Positions 53,642-63,306 of a DNA stretch of 64,000 nucleotides are shown piece after piece (within the stretch, counting starts at the first letter, position 1; each line of letters begins with the position of its first letter). The notes beneath the pieces are model-generated. The model had not been told where the DNA came from. It saw nothing but the letters and a program-made list of their open reading frames with translations, and did not search any database. Position numbers and translations under genes: made by a program. Source of the DNA: Sphingobacterium multivorum (GTDB lineage: Bacteria > Bacteroidota > Bacteroidia > Sphingobacteriales > Sphingobacteriaceae); NCBI RefSeq assembly GCF_039511225.1, contig NZ_CP154261.1, positions 4,960,001 to 5,024,000 of the forward strand, written 5' to 3'.

Positions 53642-55294
53642 TTAATCGTTGTCCTTTGCTCGGATCATAGCAACAAATAAATATATGGCAAAGACCCATG
53701 CTGAGCCAAGGCATATCCAAGCAAAAATGGGAATTCCCCACCACTGTGGTTCTACGCGTGCGACAATAATCATCCCACCCAGTAAATTGAGTGACATAAA
53801 CATAATTCCGATGACAATACGATTCACACCTTTGCGTAGAATCGTATTAAAGGATCGGGCACTGATCAATCGATGGTTGAGCGTAAAATTTCCTGTTCGA
53901 AATAAGCGCACAAGGGCCCGCATATCTTCAGGGAGTTTTTCAACATCGCGCGCAAAAGATTCAACTTTGTGTTTCCCTTTTTTGAAGATTGCCTCTGGAG
54001 AGAGCCGCTCCATCATAATCCTTCGAGCAAAGGGTTTGATACTCTCCATAATATTGAGATCGGGATACAATTGGCGTCCAATACCTTCCATCAACGATAT
54101 ACCGCGCATCAACTGATAAATATATTCTGGAAAATACAAACGATTGTCGCCAATAATTTTCCAAAGTTTATTGAACAGTACATCTAAACTTAGGTCTCCG
54201 AGCGATACATTATCGATCATATCAAAGATCTCGTAGAGCGACCGTTCAAACTGATTACGATCCGGAATATGACTAACCACAGCAACGTCTTCAATCACAT
54301 CCGCAAGCCGCACTGCATCTTCGGAAATAGCCGATTGAATAAACTCTTCAAGCTGCCTACGGTCTATACCTAATAATTTACCCATATTACCAAAATCCAA
54401 AAAAGCGATCCGTCCATCGGGCATTACCATCATATTCCCGGGATGAGGATCGCCATGGAAGAAACCATGGATAATCACTTGCTCGAGGTACAAATTGATC
54501 CCATTTTTTACCAGTGTCTGGACATCCATTCCCCGGCGCTTAATTTCATCGGCATCGGTTACCTTGAAACCATCAAGATATTCCATACATAGAACACGGT
54601 CTGAGGAGAGTTCAGGATAAACCCGCGGTGTCTTAATCAATTTATTCCCTTTAAAGTTCTTTGCGAAGCGATCGATGTTATGCCGCTCAATCACTAAAGA
54701 CATCTCTTCCTGCAGGGTCATTGCAAAAGATTCAACAATCAGCGAAAGATTAAGATTTTCCAGCACATCATTATACATGGTTAGAATTTTGGCAATATCA
54801 CGCATGAGTGCCAGATCACAGCGCATAACCTCATCGATGCCGGGACGGCGCACTTTTAACACGACTTGGGTTCCATCTTTTAAGGTCGCACGATATACCT
54901 GTGCAATAGAGGCCGCAGCAAAAGGTTCGGCAGCAATCTCCTGGAAATGTACATCAATATCCAGCTCAAGTTCTTCCTTGAGATACGATTTAATATCCAC
55001 TTCAAAGGGGGGAACATTATCCTCAAGGCGCTTAAGTTCATCTACGAGATCTTGGGGCAACAACCCCTCCCGCGTTGAAGCCGATTGTCCAAGCTTGATA
55101 AAAGCAGGACCGAGCTCCTCAAGAGCCATGCGAATACGGGCATAAACACTGATATTATCGACGTCAATAGCATGTTCTACAGCAGATCGGGATCCCTTCC
55201 AGGGCAATCGAGCGATCGCATCTTTAAAACCATATTTGGCCAATATACTTAAGATCTGGGAACTGCGCTGTAACTTCTTTGTCGGATTAAACAT
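53642..55294 (-). CDS. AarF/UbiB-family atypical protein kinase-like protein
   Basis: 550 residues from the ATG at 55294 (MFNPTKKLQRSS). The UbiB core shows LGPAFIKLGQSASTREGLLP, an Ala-rich loop AAASIAQVYRATL, and HGFFHGDPHPGNMMVMPDGRIAFLDFGNMG (kinase catalytic and DFG-like motifs), with two C-terminal transmembrane helices. It supports quinone or lipid metabolism at the membrane. Confidence 0.92.
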   Translation of the reverse strand: MFNPTKKLQRSSQILSILAKYGFKDAIARLPWKGSRSAVEHAIDVDNISVYARIRMALEELGPAFIKLGQSASTREGLLPQDLVDELKRLEDNVPPFEVDIKSYLKEELELDIDVHFQEIAAEPFAAASIAQVYRATLKDGTQVVLKVRRPGIDEVMRCDLALMRDIAKILTMYNDVLENLNLSLIVESFAMTLQEEMSLVIERHNIDRFAKNFKGNKLIKTPRVYPELSSDRVLCMEYLDGFKVTDADEIKRRGMDVQTLVKNGINLYLEQVIIHGFFHGDPHPGNMMVMPDGRIAFLDFGNMGKLLGIDRRQLEEFIQSAISEDAVRLADVIEDVAVVSHIPDRNQFERSLYEIFDMIDNVSLGDLSLDVLFNKLWKIIGDNRLYFPEYIYQLMRGISLMEGIGRQLYPDLNIMESIKPFARRIMMERLSPEAIFKKGKHKVESFARDVEKLPEDMRALVRLFRTGNFTLNHRLISARSFNTILRKGVNRIVIGIMFMSLNLLGGMIIVARVEPQWWGIPIFAWICLGSAWVFAIYLFVAMIRAKDND

Positions 55295-55499
55295 AACGGA
55301 CAACGGTTTTCAATGACAATATACGAAATATCCATGCCCCAAAAAGCAAACACCTATAAAATGAAGCGGATATTCCATATGGACTAAAAAAACTAATCAG
55401 AAGGAGATGAAACAAAAACCTTACCTATTTTAGTTCTGGTCATTTTGACAGGAAAATCAAGTCTTCAACAGCATAAAATACATGCAAGTTGGCTGTAAA

Positions 55500-56141
55500 T
55501 TATTCGGCTTCCATTTGATCAAGCTTTTCCTTTATCTGTGTAATATAATTGCTATAATAAGCACGAATCATAAATTCTGTCAGACCAACAACAAGAACAA
55601 TGGAAGTAATTGCGGAAAGGATCATCCACATAATAAAGTTAGGGTCTTGTTGGAAAGTTTCCTTGAAATGGTATAATCGATCAAACCAGATGGTAGTCCT
55701 ATTCTGTGCAATCATAATAAGATAAAGAAATAAAGCTTGCGGAATCATCACATAGGCCGCAATCCGATAGGTCTCTACGGCATACTTCAAATCGTAATAC
55801 AACTTGAGCAAGTGTTCTTTAGAAGCCAACAACTCGATCTTTTTTGTACTCTTTACCAAATAAAAGAACCTCCGGTAATATAAAAGACTGGATAAGGATA
55901 TCTGTACGATAAAAAAGTAATACGCAAATGCAGCATAACCTTCAATCTTATACATCGGCAAAATAGGCACCAAAAACAGAAAGCCCATACACACGGCCCA
56001 AGAAATAAACTCACGTTTGATATTCTTGCGCAGCTTACCCATGATATTGCCGACCTCCTTATAGTATTTGAGATTTGGATTCTGTAAATCCTCGTCCGTA
56101 GGCTGTTCCTGCCAAGATTTTTTTAACTCATCAAAATTCAT
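55500..56141 (-). CDS. Membrane protein, probable partner of the adjacent ECF sigma factor
   Basis: 213 residues; a short N-terminal cytoplasmic segment (MNFDELKKSWQEQPTDED) with the NFDELKKSWQ motif common in Bacteroidetes anti-sigma-like proteins, then four transmembrane helices. Its start overlaps the sigma gene's end by 11 bases. It probably anchors or antagonises the sigma factor; inference. Confidence 0.72.
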   Translation of the reverse strand: MNFDELKKSWQEQPTDEDLQNPNLKYYKEVGNIMGKLRKNIKREFISWAVCMGFLFLVPILPMYKIEGYAAFAYYFFIVQISLSSLLYYRRFFYLVKSTKKIELLASKEHLLKLYYDLKYAVETYRIAAYVMIPQALFLYLIMIAQNRTTIWFDRLYHFKETFQQDPNFIMWMILSAITSIVLVVGLTEFMIRAYYSNYITQIKEKLDQMEAE

Positions 56142-56634
56142 ACGTGTATTTTTTAATGATTTGTTGAATTCGCTCCTTCGTGCGGTTTAATTTTACGCGG
56201 GCATTGACTTCCGATATACCCAGATTTTCTGCAATCTCGCGATGACTCTGACCTTCCAAAAACAAAAATATCAAGGCTTTTTCAATGGCGTTAAGCTCTT
56301 GAACAGCCTGATAAAAGACTTTCAGTTGCTCATCTTTATCGGTGTCGTAAGTTTCTTCTGCAAAATCATGCCGCTCCTCTAACGCCTCAAAAATCTGATG
56401 TTTCTTTTCTTTTTTTAAAAATACCATTGCGGTATTGAGGGCAACACGGTACATCCATGTTGAAAATTTACTCTGTTGCTTAAATGTCGCATAGGATTTC
56501 CACAGCTGATAGACAATCTCCTGATACAGATCTTGCCGTCCCTCATGGTCATCCATATACATGCGGCTCACCTTAACGAGAATACCTTTATTCTCGTCAA
56601 TCAGTCGAAGAAATTCTATTTCTGATGGGTTCAC
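56131..56634 (-). CDS. ECF RNA polymerase sigma factor
   Basis: 167 residues; region 2 (DLYQEIVYQLWKSYATFKQQ, KFSTWMYRVALNTAMVFL) and region 4 (ELNAIEKALIFLFLEGQSHR, AENLGISEVNARVKLNRTKE). Begins with GTG at 56634. Coupled to the membrane protein downstream. Confidence 0.88.
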   Translation of the reverse strand: MNPSEIEFLRLIDENKGILVKVSRMYMDDHEGRQDLYQEIVYQLWKSYATFKQQSKFSTWMYRVALNTAMVFLKKEKKHQIFEALEERHDFAEETYDTDKDEQLKVFYQAVQELNAIEKALIFLFLEGQSHREIAENLGISEVNARVKLNRTKERIQQIIKKYTYEF

Positions 56635-56751
56635 CTTGCGATTTTTCTTTAAATATATTTAGGTAATAAGTATAGCAAACAAACAAAGTGTTACAGCTTT
56701 ATTTAAAAATATGTAAATTGTTATGAAAAAAGAGGCTAATCGCTGAAGATT

Positions 56752-57189
56752 ATGGAGAATATATTTTATCAAGGTCAGATTATATGGGCGCAGATCGATG
56801 CAAATAGACATATGCGGCATTCTGCTTACGCTGATATCTGCGCACAGGCCCGCAGTAACATGTTGAACAAAATGGGCTTTTCACTGGATAAATTTGCCGA
56901 ATTTCATATCGGTCCAATTTTATTTCGGGAAGAACTCATCTATTTTAAAGAAGTGCATCTGGATGAATATGTACAGGTAAAAGTAGAACTGACGAAATAC
57001 AACAAAACAAATAGTCGTTTTTCATTTATACACCAAGTTTTTCGTAATGACGGCGTTTTGTGCTGTACCGTCAACGTCGATGGAGCCTGGCTCGACCTTC
57101 AAAAGCGGAAATTAACGAAGTTACCGGAAGAGATGGAGCCTTATCTCGCCAAAATTCCCCGATCTGAAAACTATGCGGAAACTGAATAG
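56752..57189 (+). CDS. 4HBT-fold acyl-CoA thioesterase
   Basis: 145 residues; hot-dog fold with MRHSAYADICAQARSNMLNK in the active-site helix and FSFIHQVFRNDGVLCCTVNV. YbgC-like family, cleaving acyl-CoA thioesters. Single-gene unit between divergent sigma and convergent Hsp20 genes. Confidence 0.83.
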   Translation: MENIFYQGQIIWAQIDANRHMRHSAYADICAQARSNMLNKMGFSLDKFAEFHIGPILFREELIYFKEVHLDEYVQVKVELTKYNKTNSRFSFIHQVFRNDGVLCCTVNVDGAWLDLQKRKLTKLPEEMEPYLAKIPRSENYAETE

Positions 57190-57226
57190 TCTTTTCATCG
57201 CGTCAGGACCATCCTGACAAAAGAAA

Positions 57227-57261
57227 AATCCCTCGGAACACAAACGGAACTCCGAGGGATT
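57227..57261 (-). terminator. Intrinsic terminator for the Hsp20 gene
   Basis: AATCCCTCGGA (57227-57237) pairs with TCCGAGGGATT (57251-57261); on the minus strand the stem is followed by T-rich sequence. A second hairpin GTCAGGA-CCA-TCCTGAC lies at 57202-57218. Confidence 0.8.
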
Positions 57262-57346
57262 AAAACATAAACTAAACCTAAAAACTATTGTCTTTTGCTC
57301 ACCTTTGGTCATTCCCAAAATGAACTATTTCTTGTATGCTGCTGGA

Positions 57347-57790
57347 TTATTTAACTTCAATCAGACGTTTTGCAATGATTGCATCTTCTTTCTTGCCAAC
57401 AGTCAAAATTAATATACCACCTTCATAGGCAGCCTCGATATTGCTATAATCTACGGTCTCTGGCAATGTAAATGATCTTGAGAACGAAGAATAATTGAAT
57501 TCTTTTTTGCTGTATAATTTTTCTTCACTCACACTTTCCTCTTTTTTCTCAGCTGAAATGGTAATTAGATTTTTATCAACATTGATCTTAAAATCCGATT
57601 TATCCAATCCAGGCGCTGCCATTTCAATTTTAAATGATTTTTCAGATTCTGATATATTGACCGCAGGTACACGGGACACCAAACGATCGGAGATGAAATT
57701 ATCATTGAATAAGTTGTCGAATACAGTGTTTACAAATGGATTTACTGCATCGGTGTTTAAACTTTTTGTAGGGAATTTAATTAATGCCAT
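57347..57790 (-). CDS. Hsp20/alpha-crystallin small heat shock protein
   Basis: 147 residues; ACD domain with VNISESEKSFKIEMAAPGLD and the conserved AxxxxGVL-type ending AAYEGGILILTVGK. ATP-independent holdase. A strong AGGAGG Shine-Dalgarno precedes the ATG, unusual in this window, and TGTCAT-type repeats lie upstream. Confidence 0.9.
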   Translation of the reverse strand: MALIKFPTKSLNTDAVNPFVNTVFDNLFNDNFISDRLVSRVPAVNISESEKSFKIEMAAPGLDKSDFKINVDKNLITISAEKKEESVSEEKLYSKKEFNYSSFSRSFTLPETVDYSNIEAAYEGGILILTVGKKEDAIIAKRLIEVK

Positions 57791-58170
57791 TTTTTGTCCT
57801 CCTAATTTTTTGTTTTATTGTTAAGCTTTTTTGTTCCAAACTATTTGAAGAGAATTATTCAATTTACGTACCAGCAGGCTTTAAAAGACAAAATGTCATT
57901 TAAAAATAAAAATTGATGTCATTTTGTCTTAAAAACAAACTATTTTTAACTACTTAGCGATCAATTTGTCATCGGCGGCCCCCTGCCTATCCCAAATTGT
58001 CCCTATACACAGACTAACGTATAGGAGACAAAACAGTTTATCAGAAATTGTCATTTTTTTATTAGGAGCTGAAACGGAGCATTCAATTAGCAGCGTACCG
58101 TATAAGAGAAAGGCTTTTATGAAACGTTGTTATTTTTACTGAGCATCTCAAATAGAGCGTTCAAAAAACA
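57791..58170. other. Gene-free 380-base spacer upstream of hsp20
   Basis: Intergenic DNA carrying the hsp20 leader and the TGTCAT-rich stretch. No ORF or RNA gene recognised. Confidence 0.5.
57885..57930. promoter_or_regulatory. Inverted repeats upstream of hsp20
   Basis: AAGACAAAATG (57885-57895) and CATTTTGTCTT (57920-57930) form an inverted repeat; TGTCAT recurs nearby (about 57894, 57918, 57966, 58049). A candidate stress-response operator; no known regulator can be named. Confidence 0.4.
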
Positions 58171-58881
58171 TTAAGGTTGATTTTGTTCCAACGACGCAAT
58201 AAATAAGGATTTGACAGCACCGTAAATATAGTCCTTAGCCTCTGCATAGGAGATCCCATAGCGTCGCGGTACGACATCAGCATAATGTGGAAATGGCTCA
58301 AATAGTTTATCATAATAGGCATCCAGTTGTACTATGGTCGGCAACTCAAAAGCCAAACGAAGCTGAAACCGCCGGATAATGGCTGTATCCAATATTTCAG
58401 GATGATTCGTTGCTGCAATCAATACCGCTTCAGCAGGAAAATAATCGATCAGCTGTATAATGGTGTTCACGAGACGGCGCATTTCACCAACATCCTTTTC
58501 TTCACTAATCCGCGCCTTTCCGATCTGATCGAATTCATCTAAAAACAGAACTGCTTTTTCACGCCCTGCTTTATCAAAGACCTGTTTGATGTGCTGCGAG
58601 GTTTCGCCAATGCGAGAAGAAATGAGGTTGCTCAAATTCAACACATAAATTGGTTTTTCAAGCGCTGTAGCCAGCGCTTTCGCCGTTGTTGTTTTTCCGC
58701 AACCCGAATAACCGTGCAGTAAAATCTTATTGCTCACCGGCAGACCATATTGCGAAAGCTCTTTAATATAACGATGCTCTTTAATCAGCTGATGCAGCTT
58801 TTGACGGCTGTCCTCTTCCAAGAAAACATCCTCCAAAGCAATCCTTTCCTTATCGGCTATGACAAGATCGTAAATATTCAT
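58171..58881 (-). CDS. Stand-alone AAA+ ATPase (SpoVK-like)
   Basis: 236 residues; Walker A GYSGCGKTTTAKALA, Walker B VLFLDEFDQIG, sensor-1 IAATNHPEIL and an arginine finger in IIRRFQLRL. Single AAA+ domain without obvious N-terminal substrate domain; it could remodel proteins. Next to hsp20 on the same strand, which may be coincidence. Confidence 0.85.
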   Translation of the reverse strand: MNIYDLVIADKERIALEDVFLEEDSRQKLHQLIKEHRYIKELSQYGLPVSNKILLHGYSGCGKTTTAKALATALEKPIYVLNLSNLISSRIGETSQHIKQVFDKAGREKAVLFLDEFDQIGKARISEEKDVGEMRRLVNTIIQLIDYFPAEAVLIAATNHPEILDTAIIRRFQLRLAFELPTIVQLDAYYDKLFEPFPHYADVVPRRYGISYAEAKDYIYGAVKSLFIASLEQNQP

Positions 58882-58959
58882 ACTATTAATTTAAGACTAT
58901 CAGATAACGATTGGCAAAACTAATTCTTTCAGTTGATATTGCGCTGATCCAGTTTCGTT

Positions 58960-59328
58960 TTAATCCTTGAAATATTTAAGGCTAACTTGGGAGCAGGAAA
59001 GGTCCCCACCAAAGGGAGGGTTCGATTTGCGTATCACCACTTCGATCGTCAGAGCATGGGATACTCTTTCCCGAATCTGTTCGAGTATTTCTGAAGCCGC
59101 AGATTCCAGTAGCTTACGTTTAGGTAGCATGACACCGGCTGTAATCTGGTAAAGTTCTTCGTAATTGAGCGTATTGTTTAAATCCTCTGTCTCGGCATTC
59201 AAAAAGGGAAAACATACGTCAATAGAAACAAAAAATTCATTGCCTAGCACCTGTTCTTCTTCATAGTAACCTATTGGTGCATAGAACCGGGCTTCTTTCA
59301 GCGATACTGTCTGTAAAATGGTTGCCAT
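58960..59328 (-). CDS. folB: Dihydroneopterin aldolase
   Basis: 122 residues from ATG 59328 (MATILQTVSL) in preference to an upstream GTG/ATG frame. FolB motifs: ARFYAPIGYYEEEQVLGNEF, NYEELYQI and the active-site lysine in IRKSNPPFGGDLSCSQVSL. Folate pathway enzyme. Divergent from the DUF1080 hydrolase. Confidence 0.88.
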   Translation of the reverse strand: MATILQTVSLKEARFYAPIGYYEEEQVLGNEFFVSIDVCFPFLNAETEDLNNTLNYEELYQITAGVMLPKRKLLESAASEILEQIRERVSHALTIEVVIRKSNPPFGGDLSCSQVSLKYFKD

Positions 59329-59400
59329 GCACAAACCTACTGAAATTGTTCCAAACAAGTGGGATTATTTGTATATTTAACCATACCAAAAACCCAACAG

Positions 59401-60129
59401 ATGAACTTTTCTTTATCCTCAGCGATAGCAACAACACTCTTATTTGGCGCCACTGTATTACAGGCCCAAACAAATATGAAACCAAGCGACACCGAATATT
59501 ATAGTCCGGTACCACCGACAGTAACAATCAATCAGGGTGTACCAAGCGATGCCATTGTCCTTTTTGACGGCAAGGATCTTAGGCAATGGAAAAGTGAAAA
59601 AGGCAAAGCCAATTGGACAGTGGCCAACAACGTACTTGAAGTAAAACCGGGGGCTGGAGCCATTGAGACCAACGAACACTTTAGCGATTTTCAATTGCAT
59701 ATTGAATGGAAAAGCCCCGAAGTAATCAAAGGCGAGGGCCAAGGAAGAGGCAATAGCGGAATTTTCCTCCAAGGGCTTTATGAAATTCAGGTATTGGACA
59801 ACAATAACAACCCAACCTATGTCAACGGCGGAGCAGGCAGTATTTACAAACAGCGCCCACCCCTGGCGCAGGTAATTGCTCCAGACAAATGGCATGTGTA
59901 CGATATTATTTATAAAGCACCTCAGTTCAATAAGGATGGAATCTTGACCGCTAAAGGAACAGTAACGGTCCTACATAACGGCGTCATTGTACAAAACAAT
60001 ACCCAAATCGATGGCACAACCGAATACATCGGACTACCAAAGCAAATAAGCCACGGACCAGGTCCAATTGTATTGCAGGATCATGGTGATTTGGTCCAGT
60101 TCAGAAACATCTGGCTACGTAAACTATAG
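59401..60129 (+). CDS. Secreted DUF1080 (3-keto-disaccharide hydrolase-like) protein
   Basis: 242 residues from ATG 59401 (MNFSLSSAIATTLLFGATVLQAQ, signal peptide). DUF1080 concanavalin-like fold: IVLFDGKDLRQWKSEKGKAN, HFSDFQLHIEWKSPE, GRGNSGIFLQGLYEIQVLDN and a final QFRNIWLRKL. Members hydrolyse 3-keto-disaccharides in the periplasm. The terminator at 60199-60235 follows. Confidence 0.85.
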   Translation: MNFSLSSAIATTLLFGATVLQAQTNMKPSDTEYYSPVPPTVTINQGVPSDAIVLFDGKDLRQWKSEKGKANWTVANNVLEVKPGAGAIETNEHFSDFQLHIEWKSPEVIKGEGQGRGNSGIFLQGLYEIQVLDNNNNPTYVNGGAGSIYKQRPPLAQVIAPDKWHVYDIIYKAPQFNKDGILTAKGTVTVLHNGVIVQNNTQIDGTTEYIGLPKQISHGPGPIVLQDHGDLVQFRNIWLRKL

Positions 60130-60198
60130 CTCAGCGGCAAGACGTAGCGGTTTATAGCAAACAATTTAAGTTAGAAATGCAACAATTCTGTACTAGGT

Positions 60199-60235
60199 TT
60201 TATAGGGCTATTTCCCTAATTTAGCCCTATAAAAT
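60199..60235 (+). terminator. Intrinsic terminator
   Basis: 13-bp perfect stem TTTTATAGGGCTA (60199-60211) with TAGCCCTATAAAA (60223-60235). Confidence 0.85.
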
Positions 60236-60398
60236 TTAAAAACAAACGGAATGTAATGAGCTATTTGCGCCTTTAATTTCCTATCGCAACAGGTTTAGAA
60301 GCCTCATGTGATTATTGGACTAATGAAGCGCAAAATAACCACTGGAATGGGCTCACGTATGACGTTGTGTATAAACATTCACACAATATTACAGTTTA

Positions 60399-62582
60399 AT
60401 GAAAAGAATTGCGCTATTCTTCTTGTTGTCGAGCTCCATCAGCAGCTATGCACAACGCAACCTCAATTTAGAAGAAACAGTATTTGGACCCCGAACTTAC
60501 GCACCAACATCAATAGCCGGAGCATCGTGGATCCCAAAATCAAACAACCTCTCCTATCTCGATAAATCGTACCAGAATCTATTATCAAAAAGCGCTTCCA
60601 ACAACTGGAGCGAAACTAATCTAGCCTCTAAAGCAGACCTCGAAGCAGCATTGAAAACGGCTATTCCGGGCGAAACATTCAATCTGCGGATGTTTCCTTA
60701 CGACTATAAATGGCGTGATGGAAACGCGCTATTACTCCAAGTCGATGGAAAAGATAAAACTTACACGGTGACTTACAATATCAAATCAAAAAATATTGAA
60801 AGCTTTATCGGCAATGACAACAAGGGAGCTAATCGCGAGGTATGTTCTGATTTTTCAAAAATCGCCTACTTAATAGACAATAACATTGCAATTGTTGACA
60901 AAGACGGCAAAATTACTTCCGTCACCAACGATAACGACAAAGGAATTGTCAATGGTAGTGATTACACCCATCGCCAGGAATTTGGCATCAAGAAAGGAAT
61001 GTGGTGGAACAATCAAAATGACAAACTGCTGTACTATCACAAAGACGAAACGATGGTCGCCAATTATCCATTACCGCAATGGAGTTCCAAAATTGCGGAT
61101 ATCAAATGGATAAAATATCCAATGACAGGTCAAAAATCTGAAGAAGTTTCGTTGATCGTTTACAACACCACCACGGGACAAAAGGTAACCCTCCAAACCG
61201 GTGAGCATTCAGAGCAGTATTTGACCATGGTTACCTGGGATCCTTCTGGTAAATACATCTACGTCGGAGTACTTAACCGTGGGCAAAATGATCTTAAAGT
61301 CAACAAATATAATGCAGAAAACGGTTCTTTGGTCAAAACCCTGTTTGAAGAAACTGCGACAACCTGGGTTGAACCTGAAAACCCATTGACATTCTTACCA
61401 AACAAACCGGATCAATTCCTTTATCAATCCGATAGAGATGGTTATAATCAACTTTACCTCTACAACACGGAAGGTAATCTGATCAAAAAACTCGGCTATA
61501 AAGACATCGTTATGGAGGCATTGCTCGACTTTTCGGCTGATGGCAGCAAAGTAAGCTATACAGGAGTCACCAACAACGGTTTAGATCGCCAATTATTTGA
61601 GGTCGACCTAAAATCAGGGAAAACGGTTCAATTAACAAATGAATCGGGCACGCATCATGCTGCACTAAGTAGCGATGGCAAGTATATCTACGATCAATAT
61701 AGTAATTTAAAAACACCAAATAAAGTTCAGGTCAAAGAAGTTAAATCTGCTAAAGAAACTACCTTAGTCAATGCAGAAAACCCTTTTTCCGGAAAAATAA
61801 ATGATCCTAAAATCGAATTTGTACAGTTGACATCCGCAGATGGGAAATACCCATTGACAGGACGTATCATTTATCCCAACGACTTTGATCCAGCTAAGAA
61901 ATATCCGGTCATGTATTATTTATACGGCGGATCACATTCGCAGCTTGTTTCCAACAAATGGCTAGGAGGCGCTGGATATTTTGATATGTATATGGCGCAA
62001 CAGGGCTATATCGTCTTCACGATGGATAATCGCGGCACGAATTACAGAGGCCGGGATTTCTATACAGCTACGCATCGCAACCTCGGTCAAAATGAAATGG
62101 CCGACCAGATGAAAGGAATAGAGTTCCTTAAATCAAAATCTTTTGTTGACCAACAGCGCATGGGTATTTTCGGGTGGAGCTTCGGTGGTTTTATGACAAC
62201 TTCCTTCATGCTGCATCATAACGATATCTTCAAGGCTGCAGTAGCTGGAGGTCCGGTAATCGACTGGAAATTTTATGAGGTGATGTACGGCGAACGCTAC
62301 ATGGACACGCCGCAAGAAAATCCGGAAGGTTATAAATTGACATCACTCCTCAATAAAGCCGATCAACTGAAAGGAAGACTATTGATTATTCACGGCGCAC
62401 AAGACCCTGTCGTTGTACAACAAAACAGCATGGAGTTTTTAGAAGCCTGTATTAAAGCCGGAAAGCAAGTAGATTATTTTCTATACCCGACTCATGAACA
62501 CAATGTAATGGGAAAAGACCGTATTCATATGTACGAAAAAATTGCGGACTACTTCAATCAGCACCTCAAAAACCCATCATAA
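60399..62582 (+). CDS. Dipeptidyl peptidase IV-like S9 protease
   Basis: 727 residues; signal peptide MKRIALFFLLSSSISSYAQ, beta-propeller DPPIV N-terminal domain, then an S9 alpha/beta hydrolase with nucleophile Ser594 in GWSFGGF, Asp669 in GAQDPVV and a His at 699 or 701 in THEHNVMG. Periplasmic oligopeptidase cleaving Xaa-Pro dipeptides. A strong terminator follows at 62600-62645. Confidence 0.92.
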   Translation: MKRIALFFLLSSSISSYAQRNLNLEETVFGPRTYAPTSIAGASWIPKSNNLSYLDKSYQNLLSKSASNNWSETNLASKADLEAALKTAIPGETFNLRMFPYDYKWRDGNALLLQVDGKDKTYTVTYNIKSKNIESFIGNDNKGANREVCSDFSKIAYLIDNNIAIVDKDGKITSVTNDNDKGIVNGSDYTHRQEFGIKKGMWWNNQNDKLLYYHKDETMVANYPLPQWSSKIADIKWIKYPMTGQKSEEVSLIVYNTTTGQKVTLQTGEHSEQYLTMVTWDPSGKYIYVGVLNRGQNDLKVNKYNAENGSLVKTLFEETATTWVEPENPLTFLPNKPDQFLYQSDRDGYNQLYLYNTEGNLIKKLGYKDIVMEALLDFSADGSKVSYTGVTNNGLDRQLFEVDLKSGKTVQLTNESGTHHAALSSDGKYIYDQYSNLKTPNKVQVKEVKSAKETTLVNAENPFSGKINDPKIEFVQLTSADGKYPLTGRIIYPNDFDPAKKYPVMYYLYGGSHSQLVSNKWLGGAGYFDMYMAQQGYIVFTMDNRGTNYRGRDFYTATHRNLGQNEMADQMKGIEFLKSKSFVDQQRMGIFGWSFGGFMTTSFMLHHNDIFKAAVAGGPVIDWKFYEVMYGERYMDTPQENPEGYKLTSLLNKADQLKGRLLIIHGAQDPVVVQQNSMEFLEACIKAGKQVDYFLYPTHEHNVMGKDRIHMYEKIADYFNQHLKNPS

Positions 62583-62599
62583 AGTCGGGAAAACAAGAA

Positions 62600-62645
62600 A
62601 AACCAAAAAGGCATCTTTCAATAGGAAAGGTGCCTTTTTGGTTTT
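62600..62645 (+). terminator. Strong intrinsic terminator
   Basis: 14-bp perfect stem AAACCAAAAAGGCA (62600-62613) with TGCCTTTTTGGTTT (62631-62644) and a T-rich tail. It ends the DPP4-like gene and therefore argues against the next frame starting upstream of it. Confidence 0.88.
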
Positions 62646-62700
62646 ATACTGTACAATACGTATCTTTAATAGCAACGCTTTAACCGATTATCCACAGGCT

Positions 62701-63306
62701 TTGAAAAAGAACATTCCTTTTGCCCTGATCATACTGCGCCTTGTCTTAGGCCTGTTGCTATTGCTCTTTTACTGGCTCAAAGTGGACCATTTTAAATGGT
62801 ATGCAATTTCATTTCTTGTAATCGGATTGTTGAGCGACATATTTGACGGCATTATCGCCCGTAGGCTAGCGGTCTCCACAGCGCTCTTACGCCGCTGGGA
62901 TTCCAGTGTTGATCTCCTGTTTTTCACCTGTATTACATGGGCAAGCTACTTGAGCTGTCCCCAATTTTTTAAGGATCATGCAACATTAATCTTGATCCTG
63001 GTCGGATCAGAGATAGTAACCTACATCATTAGCTTTGTAAAATTTAAAAAAGAAATTGCAACACACTCCATTGGCGCGAAGGTCTGGACGCTGTTTTTAT
63101 TTGCGTTTCTGGTCGAACTATTGCTTCATTGCCAGTCGACAATCTTATTTCAGTTGACAATCTGGCTAGGCCTGCTCACACGTCTGGAAATTATTGCTAT
63201 TATCCTGACGCTCAGAAACTGGTCTAACGATATCCCAAGTATCTACCACGCTATCCAGCTACGCAAAGGAAAGACAATCCGAAAAAACAAGTTGTTCAAT
63301 AGTTAA
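62701..63306 (+). CDS. CDP-alcohol phosphatidyltransferase-like membrane protein
   Basis: The frame is open from 62542, but that portion passes through a terminator hairpin; the TTG at 62701 (LKKNIPFALIILRL) is the likelier start, giving 201 residues. Several transmembrane helices and the CDP-alcohol motif in SDIFDGIIARR...WDSSVD (D-x2-D-G-x2-A-R-x8-x-x3-D-x3-D), though the Gly between AR and the later Asp residues is Leu here. It probably makes a phospholipid headgroup. No ATG start is present. Confidence 0.7.
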   Translation: MKKNIPFALIILRLVLGLLLLLFYWLKVDHFKWYAISFLVIGLLSDIFDGIIARRLAVSTALLRRWDSSVDLLFFTCITWASYLSCPQFFKDHATLILILVGSEIVTYIISFVKFKKEIATHSIGAKVWTLFLFAFLVELLLHCQSTILFQLTIWLGLLTRLEIIAIILTLRNWSNDIPSIYHAIQLRKGKTIRKNKLFNS

